From a virus: a stretch of DNA of 22,185 nt. The stretch lies in IMG/VR virus record IMGVR_UViG_3300031963_008951, positions 1 to 22,185 of that record; one strand, given 5' to 3'. The position numbers were made by a program, and so were the translations under genes. Below the pieces are notes generated by a model. The model searched no databases. It was not told the origin of the DNA and saw only the letters and a list, made by a program, of their open reading frames with translations. Below are positions 1 through 5,846 of this stretch, piece by piece. Position 1 is the first letter of the stretch. Each line of letters starts with the position of its first letter.

Positions 1-426
1 GACCGTAGTTTCTAACCCAAAAACCAATCGGAAGCGAGGCCAGTTTTCCCGCGTGGACGGCGAGTAATACCCAAGCGTTAGATATTTTTTACAGATATCA
101 AGTTCAAGAGCTTGTTCAACAGTTAGCTCTTGCTTTTGTACTTTGTTACCGTCTTGATCTTTATGGTCTGCCTGGTTATCAATATCGACAATAATCAGTC
201 CAGCTTTTATAACACCAGTTGAGTTTCTCTGTCTTTTACCATCTTGTAAATGCCAGGCACATAAACCCGCTTGCTGACCCAACACCGAAGCCAGTTCACC
301 CGTGGTGAGCTCGCAAGCATCCCAGTTCGAGTTGAACGCAGAGAAGTTGCCACCGTCAGCGATCTTGCCCAGCTCGGGATGGAGGTGAGGGACCACCCCG
401 AGGTTTACAGAGCAAATGAACTTCAT
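1..426 (-). CDS. AEP-type replicative primase, N-terminal part (cut by window edge)
   Basis: The frame is open from an ATG at 426 to the left edge (142 residues seen, no stop). Residues around 80-90 contain a hydrophobic strand ending in DIDN (IIVDIDNQ), the hhhDhD metal-binding motif of archaeo-eukaryotic primases. Farther on comes a YYSPST segment followed by RFRLVFGLE, the layout seen in primases of cyanobacterial plasmid and phage replication proteins (CyRepA/PriCT type). The His expected in the sxH motif is not obvious; a Thr stands there. The protein probably primes replication and may carry a helicase domain beyond the edge. No ribosome binding site is visible. The frame is in phase with the upstream exonuclease, separated from its TAG stop by 34 codons without another stop. 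The AEP assignment is inferred from these motifs only. Confidence 0.68.
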   Translation of the reverse strand, partial: MKFICSVNLGVVPHLHPELGKIADGGNFSAFNSNWDACELTTGELASVLGQQAGLCAWHLQDGKRQRNSTGVIKAGLIIVDIDNQADHKDQDGNKVQKQELTVEQALELDICKKYLTLGYYSPSTRENWPRFRLVFGLETTV

Positions 427-528
427 GGGTTGTCGCTGAGCGCTTCTAGTATGACCTGGTTTGGGGCTTTTGGAACCGAAGAAATGCTGAAGAACCCAGA
501 GCCCGCCTGCCTTCCGGTGCGATTGATT

Positions 529-1308
529 CTACGCTGCCGGGTTTAGTTCGTAGTACTGTTTGACAACTTGGAACCAACTTTCTTCGTCTTTTTCTATTTC
601 TTCGCCTCCAAATGTAAATATCTGAGTGTTGAATTCTTTGATTGCCGTAGTGACAATAATTTGTGTTTTACTAATTTTAATCCCCAAGCAAGCTTCTGCG
701 GCTGCTTTATAAGCTGCTAGCTGCAGTCTGGTCTTCTTTGTTTTAAATACTCCGGAAATTAGAGCCTTTCGAGTTCTTTCGTCGATGTTTTGATTTTTGT
801 TCGGGAATCTAGCTGAGTAGGGTCCGTTACTCGTCTTGAAGTCGGCGAGGACAATCTCAGCGTTTGCGTTCATGTAAATCAAATCGCAGCAGCCGGCATA
901 CCCGTGCCCTGTTTTCTCATCGTAATAATGAATACGACCGACACCATCATCACCAACGTATCTAGCCCAGCGTGGTTGATTAAAAGGTTTTTCAGACCAC
1001 AGCACTCGACCACCTTCTAAAAGGTTATCCAGGAGCTCTGGCACTCCGTCCCAATATGGTTTGTACTGCTCTGATGGTATTACGCGAAGACCCCTCAAAT
1101 AATCTTCTACGCTGTTGTGAATCCAAGTTCCTCTAGTAGCAGCTGCATCAGCAGCTCCTGGATTTAACGCATTCCAGTGAGCCAGCTTTGCCCGCGTGGC
1201 TTCTGTTTGAGTAGCGCTGAGAATAGAAGTGACTGAAGGTAGAGGTTTGGGTACGCCGTTACAAACGTAGTGCCTTAAACCATTAACCGTTACGCGTGTA
1301 TCGGACAC
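529..1308 (-). CDS. PD-(D/E)XK (RecB/Cas4-like) exonuclease
   Basis: This 259-residue protein has the order of motifs of the RecB-like PD-(D/E)XK nuclease superfamily: PSVTSIL near residue 24; RGTWIHN with His64 followed by Glu68; a Glu at 106; CCDLI with Asp142; the DFK motif (Asp156, Lys158); and the QLAAY motif with Gln196. Phage members are 5'-3' or single-strand exonucleases used in recombination and genome processing. The start is GTG at 1308; no good Shine-Dalgarno is present. It sits between the acidic-tail protein (26-nt gap) and the primase, consistent with a replication/recombination operon. All expected catalytic residues appear present, so it is probably active. Confidence 0.8.
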   Translation of the reverse strand: MSDTRVTVNGLRHYVCNGVPKPLPSVTSILSATQTEATRAKLAHWNALNPGAADAAATRGTWIHNSVEDYLRGLRVIPSEQYKPYWDGVPELLDNLLEGGRVLWSEKPFNQPRWARYVGDDGVGRIHYYDEKTGHGYAGCCDLIYMNANAEIVLADFKTSNGPYSARFPNKNQNIDERTRKALISGVFKTKKTRLQLAAYKAAAEACLGIKISKTQIIVTTAIKEFNTQIFTFGGEEIEKDEESWFQVVKQYYELNPAA

Positions 1309-1334
1309 AATAAAGGTGTCAATTCTTTCTCAGC

Positions 1335-1655
1335 TTAGAATGAACTTGAGATCATAGTTCCTTCGTCTTCATCTTCATCATCTTCGTCGTCACCACCGAG
1401 GAAGAATTCTTGTTTTTGATACTGATAGTCTCTATTACGCTGCTCGAGCTCAGACATTAGGCACAGTGCCGCAGAGAAACTTTCTATAGTGATGTCTGCA
1501 CACTCCTCTGCTGTGCGTGCGTTGCCCTGGTAATCAACACACTCAGTTAAAAGCTGCTGACCCACAAGCAACGCACTGATCTTATCTAATAAGATGTTCT
1601 GTTCTTTTTGAAGTTCAATTAAATGATCGAGCTGCTTGTACAGACGCTTGCTCAC
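1335..1655 (-). CDS. Small acidic-tail protein of unknown function
   Basis: A 106-residue protein from a GTG at 1655 that overlaps the TGA stop of the upstream gene as GTGA; this coupling is why the start was chosen, since an ATG farther upstream (1745) would lie deep inside the neighbouring gene. The first half looks helical (Leu/Lys/Glu heptads, LYKQLDHLIELQKEQ). The C-terminus is a run of Asp/Glu (DDEDDEDEDE) ending in a short Ser-rich stretch and a final Phe. Acidic tails with a terminal aromatic residue are known from T7 gp2.5 and bacterial SSB, where they bind partner replication proteins. Here that is only an analogy; no OB fold is evident. The gene lies in the exonuclease/primase operon. 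Confidence 0.7.
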   Translation of the reverse strand: MSKRLYKQLDHLIELQKEQNILLDKISALLVGQQLLTECVDYQGNARTAEECADITIESFSAALCLMSELEQRNRDYQYQKQEFFLGGDDEDDEDEDEGTMISSSF

Positions 1656-2188
1656 AGCTTTAAGTCTTGAGGGCGGTGCCAGCCTACTTCGAAATCTATT
1701 TGTGTATTGACAGCAGCTGCTCCTGCTTTTTGAAAAACAAACCACGCAGACGTCACAGGATCTTTTGCAGTTGTACCATCGGCACGAAATGAAGGCCGAG
1801 GACTCAAGATCTTAATGTTTGTGAGAGATGAATCTTGTAAGAAATCTTCTCGTGCCCGTGTGGGCTCCAAGAACGTTAAACGATCTAAGATGCACACACC
1901 TTTTCTAGAGATCTGGAGTCCACACTCTGTTATCCACTTCGTGTAGTCTTTCATACCTTGTGTAATTGCTATCGTCCAGTCCACACTGTTTTTGTGCGTA
2001 GCCCACCAGTCAAGATCAACTAGGTTCTCTTCGTTATCGTTTGACTTGATATCTGTTATTCCTTTCTTTCTGATCTGTTTTTCGAGCTGCCCACTGAAGT
2101 CGCAAGGCAGTAAAACCACACCTTCGATCAGATTGCTGTTCCCGATAGGATCAAAGATATAACGAGGAACGGTGTAGAAGTTGGACAT
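1652..2188 (-). CDS. Degenerate adenine-methyltransferase-like protein
   Basis: A 178-residue protein laid out like the phage class I SAM-dependent N6-adenine methyltransferases. A motif I-like loop (PCDFSG, residues 28-33) is followed by an acidic turn (NDN, about 50-52), a segment DWTIAITQG (70-78) where active enzymes carry NPPY/NPPF, and a downstream block (LDRLTFLEP, then PRPSFR, then AWFVFQ) matching the family's second half. The catalytic Asn-Pro-Pro-aromatic motif is missing, so methyl transfer to adenine is unlikely; it may bind DNA or SAM, or be a structural relic. The ATG at 2188-2186 shares the palindrome CATG with the ATG of nblA on the other strand. Its own promoter would have to lie inside nblA. 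The family assignment is from pattern matching and is moderate. Confidence 0.6.
   Translation of the reverse strand: MSNFYTVPRYIFDPIGNSNLIEGVVLLPCDFSGQLEKQIRKKGITDIKSNDNEENLVDLDWWATHKNSVDWTIAITQGMKDYTKWITECGLQISRKGVCILDRLTFLEPTRAREDFLQDSSLTNIKILSPRPSFRADGTTAKDPVTSAWFVFQKAGAAAVNTQIDFEVGWHRPQDLKL
2133..2163 (+). promoter_or_regulatory. Possible sigma70-type promoter for nblA
   Basis: TTGCTG at 2133-2138 and TATAAC at 2158-2163 are separated by 19 nt, a long but tolerable spacer. The element lies inside the N-terminal codons of the divergent methyltransferase-like gene. Transcription would begin near 2170, about 17 nt before the nblA ATG. The hexamers fit well but the spacing is not optimal, so this is a candidate only. 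Confidence 0.35.
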
Positions 2189-2420
2189 GTCAAAAGGGCT
2201 GCTGGATAAACTTAAGTCACACTTGACTCTTGAGCAGAGTTTTACGCACCGTGCGTTTCTAGATGGGTTTGAAAAGCTGAACCCGCAAGAAGCTCGCGAG
2301 GTTCTTGAGATTGTATATGCAAACTACCTAATTCGAGGCAAGCTACTCGAGAAGATCATAGATTATTGTGTTGCGTATGGTGTTTACTTACCTTCGTTTG
2401 GTGATCTTATAGACATGTAA
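2187..2420 (+). CDS. nblA: NblA-like phycobilisome degradation protein
   Basis: The only plus-strand gene encodes 77 residues from the ATG at 2187. Residues 13-65 follow the NblA pattern: LTLEQSF, a helix with RAFLDGFEKL, then NPQEAREVLEIVY, then a helix with IRGKLLEKII followed by YGVYLP. NblA is a small helical adaptor that brings the Clp protease to phycobiliproteins so that the light-harvesting antenna is degraded; it is known in cyanobacteria and in freshwater cyanophages such as Ma-LMM01 and PaV-LD. A TTG six bases upstream (2181) has a GAGGAA sequence about 11 nt before it and is an alternative start. The gene ends just before a terminator hairpin. It implies a phycobilisome-bearing host. 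The match is by eye but covers nearly the whole length. Confidence 0.8.
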   Translation: MSKGLLDKLKSHLTLEQSFTHRAFLDGFEKLNPQEAREVLEIVYANYLIRGKLLEKIIDYCVAYGVYLPSFGDLIDM

Positions 2421-2427
2421 CCACAAA

Positions 2428-2463
2428 AAAGGACGCTGTAGTAGCGCCCTTTAGTGATTTTTT
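2428..2463. terminator. Convergent intrinsic terminator
   Basis: Arms 2428-2437 and 2443-2452 enclose a 5-nt loop. On minus-strand RNA they form ten pairs including one G-U, followed by a run of six or more U, making a strong terminator for the gene ending at 2477. On plus-strand RNA the stem has one A-C mismatch and is followed, after a few bases, by six U, so it can also end nblA transcription. It lies between two convergent genes. Confidence 0.85.
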
Positions 2464-2476
2464 GATGACTAACTGG

Positions 2477-3307
2477 TCAGAAGTCCAGACCTGCTGCTTG
2501 GAGAGCTGCTTTCTGTTCTTCCGTCAGATCCTTTTTGGCAGTTGCCTTTTTGGGAGCCGGCGGTTCCGTGGCCTCAGGCTTAGCTCCTGGTGTTCCGGCG
2601 CCAGCTGGCAGAGCTGACAACCCAGCCGGAGCTGCGCCTTCGAGACGTTTGGGGTTCGCTTCTATAAAGGCTTCTTTAATCGCCCCGTGATCTTCCCCCA
2701 GAGGAAGCTCAACCAGATTCGAACCGGGGATAGAAGAACGTAGTGCAGATGCCACCAGATCTCCTGAGCCAGCGTCAAGCCACGCTGCAATATCCTCGAT
2801 GAGTTTGCGCTCTTCGTCAGTTTGTGCGGGCCGATCTTTGAATTCCAGCGCGTTGTAATTAATCTTGGCTCCATCGGCCCCCGTCATCGGGTCCCTCTCG
2901 TTGAAGGACTTCTGAACGAATTTAGTCGATGTGATTACCTCACCAACGTTAATCCGATTGTTGTAGAGCGTCTGGAAGTAGGAGATAAAGTTCTTTTGAC
3001 TCGATTTACCGCTGATGATGCTAGTACATACGCAGCGTGGAGGAAGCAGACGATGAGAAGGTGTGACACCAATGTAACTAATACGAATAAACTCTTCATG
3101 CGACCGCATACCGAGGTTACCGAAATACGGCGTGAACCCAAGAAGGATGAATTCAATCGGTATACCGTTGTCGTTGGAGTCCGTGATGGCCGCATCAGGG
3201 TCAGTATCGGATTTCCAACGGCGTGCTTGAAGATCGATTCGGAGCGTGTGAGGCGGGATTTGGCAGAGAATTTCATCAGCCGAAAATTTGCCAGCAATAA
3301 AAACCAT
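2477..3307 (-). CDS. Putative single-strand DNA-binding-like protein
   Basis: A 276-residue protein from an ATG at 3307, nine bases after the SSB-like gene. The first 170 residues look beta-rich (PIEFILLGF, then FIRISYIGV). The next part is a low-complexity Ala/Pro/Lys linker (about 220-260), then a short helix and the terminal sequence AAGLDF. This shape, a folded domain plus a disordered tail with a hydrophobic tip, is that of phage ssDNA-binding or recombination-mediator proteins. The neighbour's tail also carries LDF. No family was recognised, so the function is inferred from architecture and context. It is the last gene before the terminator at 2428-2463. Confidence 0.5.
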   Translation of the reverse strand: MVFIAGKFSADEILCQIPPHTLRIDLQARRWKSDTDPDAAITDSNDNGIPIEFILLGFTPYFGNLGMRSHEEFIRISYIGVTPSHRLLPPRCVCTSIISGKSSQKNFISYFQTLYNNRINVGEVITSTKFVQKSFNERDPMTGADGAKINYNALEFKDRPAQTDEERKLIEDIAAWLDAGSGDLVASALRSSIPGSNLVELPLGEDHGAIKEAFIEANPKRLEGAAPAGLSALPAGAGTPGAKPEATEPPAPKKATAKKDLTEEQKAALQAAGLDF

Positions 3308-3316
3308 GATTGTTAA

Positions 3317-3964
3317 TCAGAGAGAGAAGTCCAGTGATCCGAGAGCAGCCGTAGAGACGCGACCTTTATCGGGGTCTGCCGCTTTGGCGGGAGCAGCTTT
3401 TTTGCTGCGAGGCAGGTAGAGAATTTTCTCCACACCGTAATTAAGATACTTGCGATCTTCCTTTTCGGAAGTACTTACGCGACCCACAGCAATAGTCGGT
3501 GTGCCTGGCGCAAGTTCGGCAAGTTGAGTTGAAAGGCTGTCCCAAGCTGTCAGCTTGAACCAAGCGGTTTCACCTTTTTCATCTTGCCAGGCCAGCGAAC
3601 GGTTGGTTACTGTGTTGTCACCGAGCTGAGTTTCTTCAGTCGCAGGACCGAGGCCACCTGTGGAGATGAACAGGTTTACTGCCAGCAGGTCATCCCAGTT
3701 CTTGTCTGTAACAACCAACATGGGCTGCATCTGTAACACTCCATCCGGTGTTGTCTTGGTTGGCCCAATCGCAAGGATCGTTTGATTTTCTTCGAGAGTC
3801 TTGAGGATCTTGCCAACGTAATGATCCTCCTTCATTGAGAGCTGGACCTTCGTGGCTACCCGCTTGTCGCTAGAAGGAAGGGATTCAGCGAGTACGTGTG
3901 TGATTTTGTTTTCGTCGGTGTCGGCGCCATCAGTGACGCGGAGCCCGAGTGTGAAGATGTTCAC
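3317..3964 (-). CDS. SSB-like OB-fold single-stranded DNA-binding protein
   Basis: A 215-residue protein from a GTG at 3964. Residues of about 122-185 carry an OB-fold SSB pattern: NRSLAWQDE, then AWFKLTAWD, LAELAPGTPTIAVGRV, and a final strand ending in KILYLPRSK. A Lys/Ala linker and a short tail (GSLDFSL) follow, comparable in position to the partner-binding tail of SSB proteins. It would coat ssDNA during replication next to the polymerase and exonuclease genes. The first 120 residues are an extra domain not typical of bacterial SSB. Its start overlaps the end of the upstream HNH/HTH-like gene by 35 nt; no Shine-Dalgarno is clear, so the exact start is uncertain. Confidence 0.65.
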   Translation of the reverse strand: MNIFTLGLRVTDGADTDENKITHVLAESLPSSDKRVATKVQLSMKEDHYVGKILKTLEENQTILAIGPTKTTPDGVLQMQPMLVVTDKNWDDLLAVNLFISTGGLGPATEETQLGDNTVTNRSLAWQDEKGETAWFKLTAWDSLSTQLAELAPGTPTIAVGRVSTSEKEDRKYLNYGVEKILYLPRSKKAAPAKAADPDKGRVSTAALGSLDFSL

Positions 3965-4487
3965 GGTTTAACGTCCGGTAAATCGTTGAGCGATGTACGT
4001 TGAGTGCCTTGGCGATTTCCCTAGCAGGGACGCCCTGGCTGGAGAAGGCTAGTACCAAATTCACGTCCGCGTCCCCTAGTTTTGAGGCCTTCATTTTTTT
4101 GTAAGAATTGTGGTAAGGGTTTACACACAATGGGTTTGAGCATGACGGTTTGACACAACCATCTTTATTTATTTCTAAGTAATCTAAAATCAGTGGACGC
4201 ACGTAATATTTCTGTTTCAGAGCATAGATGACGGGAGACTTGTTGCAAAACCTGCCCCACCACTCATCACACTCTTCGTGCTTGAAATCGCTCGTAGCCA
4301 GCCGCCTGAATAAATAGGACAACTTGCTTTCTTTTACGCTCTTGTACGTCAGAGCAAACGTATCTGCCTGTAGAGCTCTGGCTATATCGGAGGATTGCGC
4401 TTGCGCGTGGCCAGCGTCATTCGCGGCTAAAGCTATTTCTAAAGTGCTGTCTGCCTTACCTAGTACCAAGCAATAACTAGTAGACAT
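3930..4487 (-). CDS. HNH-like zinc motif plus helix-turn-helix protein
   Basis: The 185-residue protein has a Cys/His cluster (Cys111, Cys116, Cys121, His126, in CVKPSCSNPLCVNPYHN) resembling the C-terminal half of HNH homing endonucleases (CVNPxH). It ends with a helix-turn-helix at about 152-173 (GVPAREIAKALNVHRSTIYR), like the resolvase/IS30-type HTH found at the end of HNH enzymes. A clear first catalytic His is not evident, so it may be a DNA-binding regulator rather than a nuclease. It overlaps the small upstream gene by 11 nt and the SSB-like gene by 35 nt, which is unusual for a freshly inserted homing gene and suggests a settled role. Confidence 0.6.
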   Translation of the reverse strand: MSTSYCLVLGKADSTLEIALAANDAGHAQAQSSDIARALQADTFALTYKSVKESKLSYLFRRLATSDFKHEECDEWWGRFCNKSPVIYALKQKYYVRPLILDYLEINKDGCVKPSCSNPLCVNPYHNSYKKMKASKLGDADVNLVLAFSSQGVPAREIAKALNVHRSTIYRTLNREHLHTRAPRH

Positions 4488-4611
4488 CGTTTGGCTGGAA
4501 GTCGGCCGCCTCCAAGATACGCCTGCGGTCTTCCTCGTTAGCCGCGAAGATTGGATAAAGATTCAGCCATCTGCCGAACCTACCTTCCAACAGCTTTTTA
4601 AAAAGTTTCAC
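4477..4611 (-). CDS. 44-residue microprotein with a strong ribosome binding site
   Basis: A short frame starts with GTG at 4611, preceded by GGAAAGAGGATA, one of the few good Shine-Dalgarno sequences in the window, and ends with TAG at 4477. The product begins MKLFKKLLEGRFG and has a basic, amphipathic N-terminus followed by an acidic/Arg segment (NEEDRRRILEAADF). It overlaps the ATG of the HNH/HTH-like gene by 11 nt, so the two are probably translationally coupled. No family is recognised. The ribosome binding site and the coupling are the evidence that it is real. Confidence 0.6.
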   Translation of the reverse strand: MKLFKKLLEGRFGRWLNLYPIFAANEEDRRRILEAADFQPNDVY

Positions 4612-4662
4612 TATCCTCTTTCCGATAACTACTCAAGCGTAAACGCTCAGACGCTCGGCGTC
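4612..4662 (-). repeat. Two tandem intercistronic hairpins
   Basis: Directly after the stop of the upstream gene (4661) the minus strand holds GACGC-CGA-GCGTC and then AGCGT-TT-ACGCT, two perfect 5-bp stems. Neither is followed by a U tract, so they look like RNA-stabilising or processing hairpins rather than terminators. They precede the Shine-Dalgarno of the 44-residue gene. Confidence 0.5.
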
Positions 4663-4924
4663 ACTGCTTTGGCTTTTCGATCGTTCTGAAACCTGTAAAT
4701 ACAGGGGCTGCAGCTTTGGGTCCCTGTTTCTCTTCAAAGGTTTTAAAACCAGTAAATACTTTTGCGGCTTCTGTCCCACCCACAGACCTAGGCCCCGTGG
4801 GAGCCGCCTCAGTTCTCTTTGCAGGGGACCGAAGCTCTGGGTAGTAGTCCAAAAGGACTGAGGAGGTGTTTCCGGAATTACCTAAGGAAATTCCGAAGTA
4901 ATCACCTGCGTATCTGGTTGCCAT
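4661..4924 (-). CDS. Hypothetical protein with duplicated VFTGF motif
   Basis: An 87-residue protein from an ATG at 4924. The N-terminal 35 residues look folded or partly so (YAGDYFGISLG); the rest is Ala/Pro/Lys-rich and probably disordered. Two copies of a short motif, VFTGFKTFE and VFTGFRTIE, lie about 18 residues apart near the C-terminus. Such repeated motifs in a disordered tail often bind a folded partner, possibly a replication protein here, since the gene sits between the polymerase and SSB-like genes. No family was recognised. Confidence 0.6.
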   Translation of the reverse strand: MATRYAGDYFGISLGNSGNTSSVLLDYYPELRSPAKRTEAAPTGPRSVGGTEAAKVFTGFKTFEEKQGPKAAAPVFTGFRTIEKPKQ

Positions 4925-4949
4925 CTATGGAGACCTCAGTCCTTAGATT

Positions 4950-5846
4950 CTACTTATTTTCTATAAAAAACCTCTTAAGGTCAAACCCTGGACCTACCGT
5001 ACCCTTTAGAACACGCATAGTCATTTTAGCTTTTTCGTGACATGTAAAATACATAGCTTTTTCTTTGTTTGATGTGTAGCTTACTAAGTTGCGCCTTTCT
5101 TTATCTAAGCACTCACTTACATACATCGAGTCTTTAATAATTACCCACACTTCTTGGAAACGCAGGAGCGGCATCGCCTTGGTCTCGTCGAGTGTGTACA
5201 GTCTCGACCTTAAGGTTACCTTTTTATTAGTTTTCTTGACTACACATTTTGTAGTTTCTTTTGTCTTTTTTTTGGTTTCTTTACAATCTTGCTCTATCGG
5301 GTTTTCCAATAGCCTCTTGAGGTTTCGTGCTTTGTTAGCTGCCTCTAGTGCACTCGAAAAAACATCAGACGTGAAGCAGATTCCGTTAGTTGTACGGGCA
5401 CAACCGACGTAACCGTTTTCCGTTTTTGCGGTGAATACTTCTTTATCTTCAACGACCTGCAAGTTAAAGATAGTCACAGAAGTTGTCGACTTCTTTTTAC
5501 TTTGCTTGGGGACTACATCTACTTTTATTGGCTTCTCTAGTTCTTGTGCAACGACAGAAGCCTCGTGGACCTTCAAGCGATTCTGTTCGTGTTCAGTCGT
5601 CGATTTCATCCCATCCCACAGGATCGAAGCAAAATGCCTCCTGTCTCCTCTTTTGTTTGTTTTGACAAATACTTCTTTCACTGTCCCTAGCCGCGTGTTG
5701 TTCACGTAGCCAGCAATCTTGTCCTTAAGCTTTTGATCAGAGAACTCACTGTAGCAAGTGATGTTCTTGATACCCAGTGTGACTCGATCACCAATTTTGA
5801 GCTTGCTTGGTGAGAGGGGACGTTCGCGCTTTTTGGTGTTACTCAT
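4950..5846 (-). CDS. Hypothetical Lys-rich protein, possible SH3/KOW-like N-domain
   Basis: A 298-residue protein whose ATG overlaps the polymerase stop as ATGA, so it is co-translated with the polymerase. Residues 15-85 (LKIGDRVTL, then LGTVKEVFVK, then FASILWDG) have the strand pattern of a small SH3/KOW-like barrel. A Lys-rich linker (about 110-122 and 190-215) separates it from a second beta-rich domain that contains several Cys residues. The charge and position suggest a nucleic-acid-binding polymerase accessory protein, but this is inference; no family was recognised. Confidence 0.65.
   Translation of the reverse strand: MSNTKKRERPLSPSKLKIGDRVTLGIKNITCYSEFSDQKLKDKIAGYVNNTRLGTVKEVFVKTNKRGDRRHFASILWDGMKSTTEHEQNRLKVHEASVVAQELEKPIKVDVVPKQSKKKSTTSVTIFNLQVVEDKEVFTAKTENGYVGCARTTNGICFTSDVFSSALEAANKARNLKRLLENPIEQDCKETKKKTKETTKCVVKKTNKKVTLRSRLYTLDETKAMPLLRFQEVWVIIKDSMYVSECLDKERRNLVSYTSNKEKAMYFTCHEKAKMTMRVLKGTVGPGFDLKRFFIENK

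Noticed and set aside
271-546. Plus-strand open frame of 91 residues
   Set aside because: It lies over the primase frame and the gap beside it; its product is low-complexity and it lacks a ribosome site. The minus-strand frame with a DIDN motif is clearly the gene.
1656-1745. N-terminal extension of the acidic-tail protein from an ATG at 1745
   Set aside because: It overlaps 94 nt of the methyltransferase-like gene, and the GTG at the GTGA overlap is the better start.
2822-3316. Plus-strand open frame of 164 residues opposite the putative ssDNA-binding gene
   Set aside because: Long antisense frame produced by codon bias of the opposite gene, which has neighbours, a terminator and a plausible tail.
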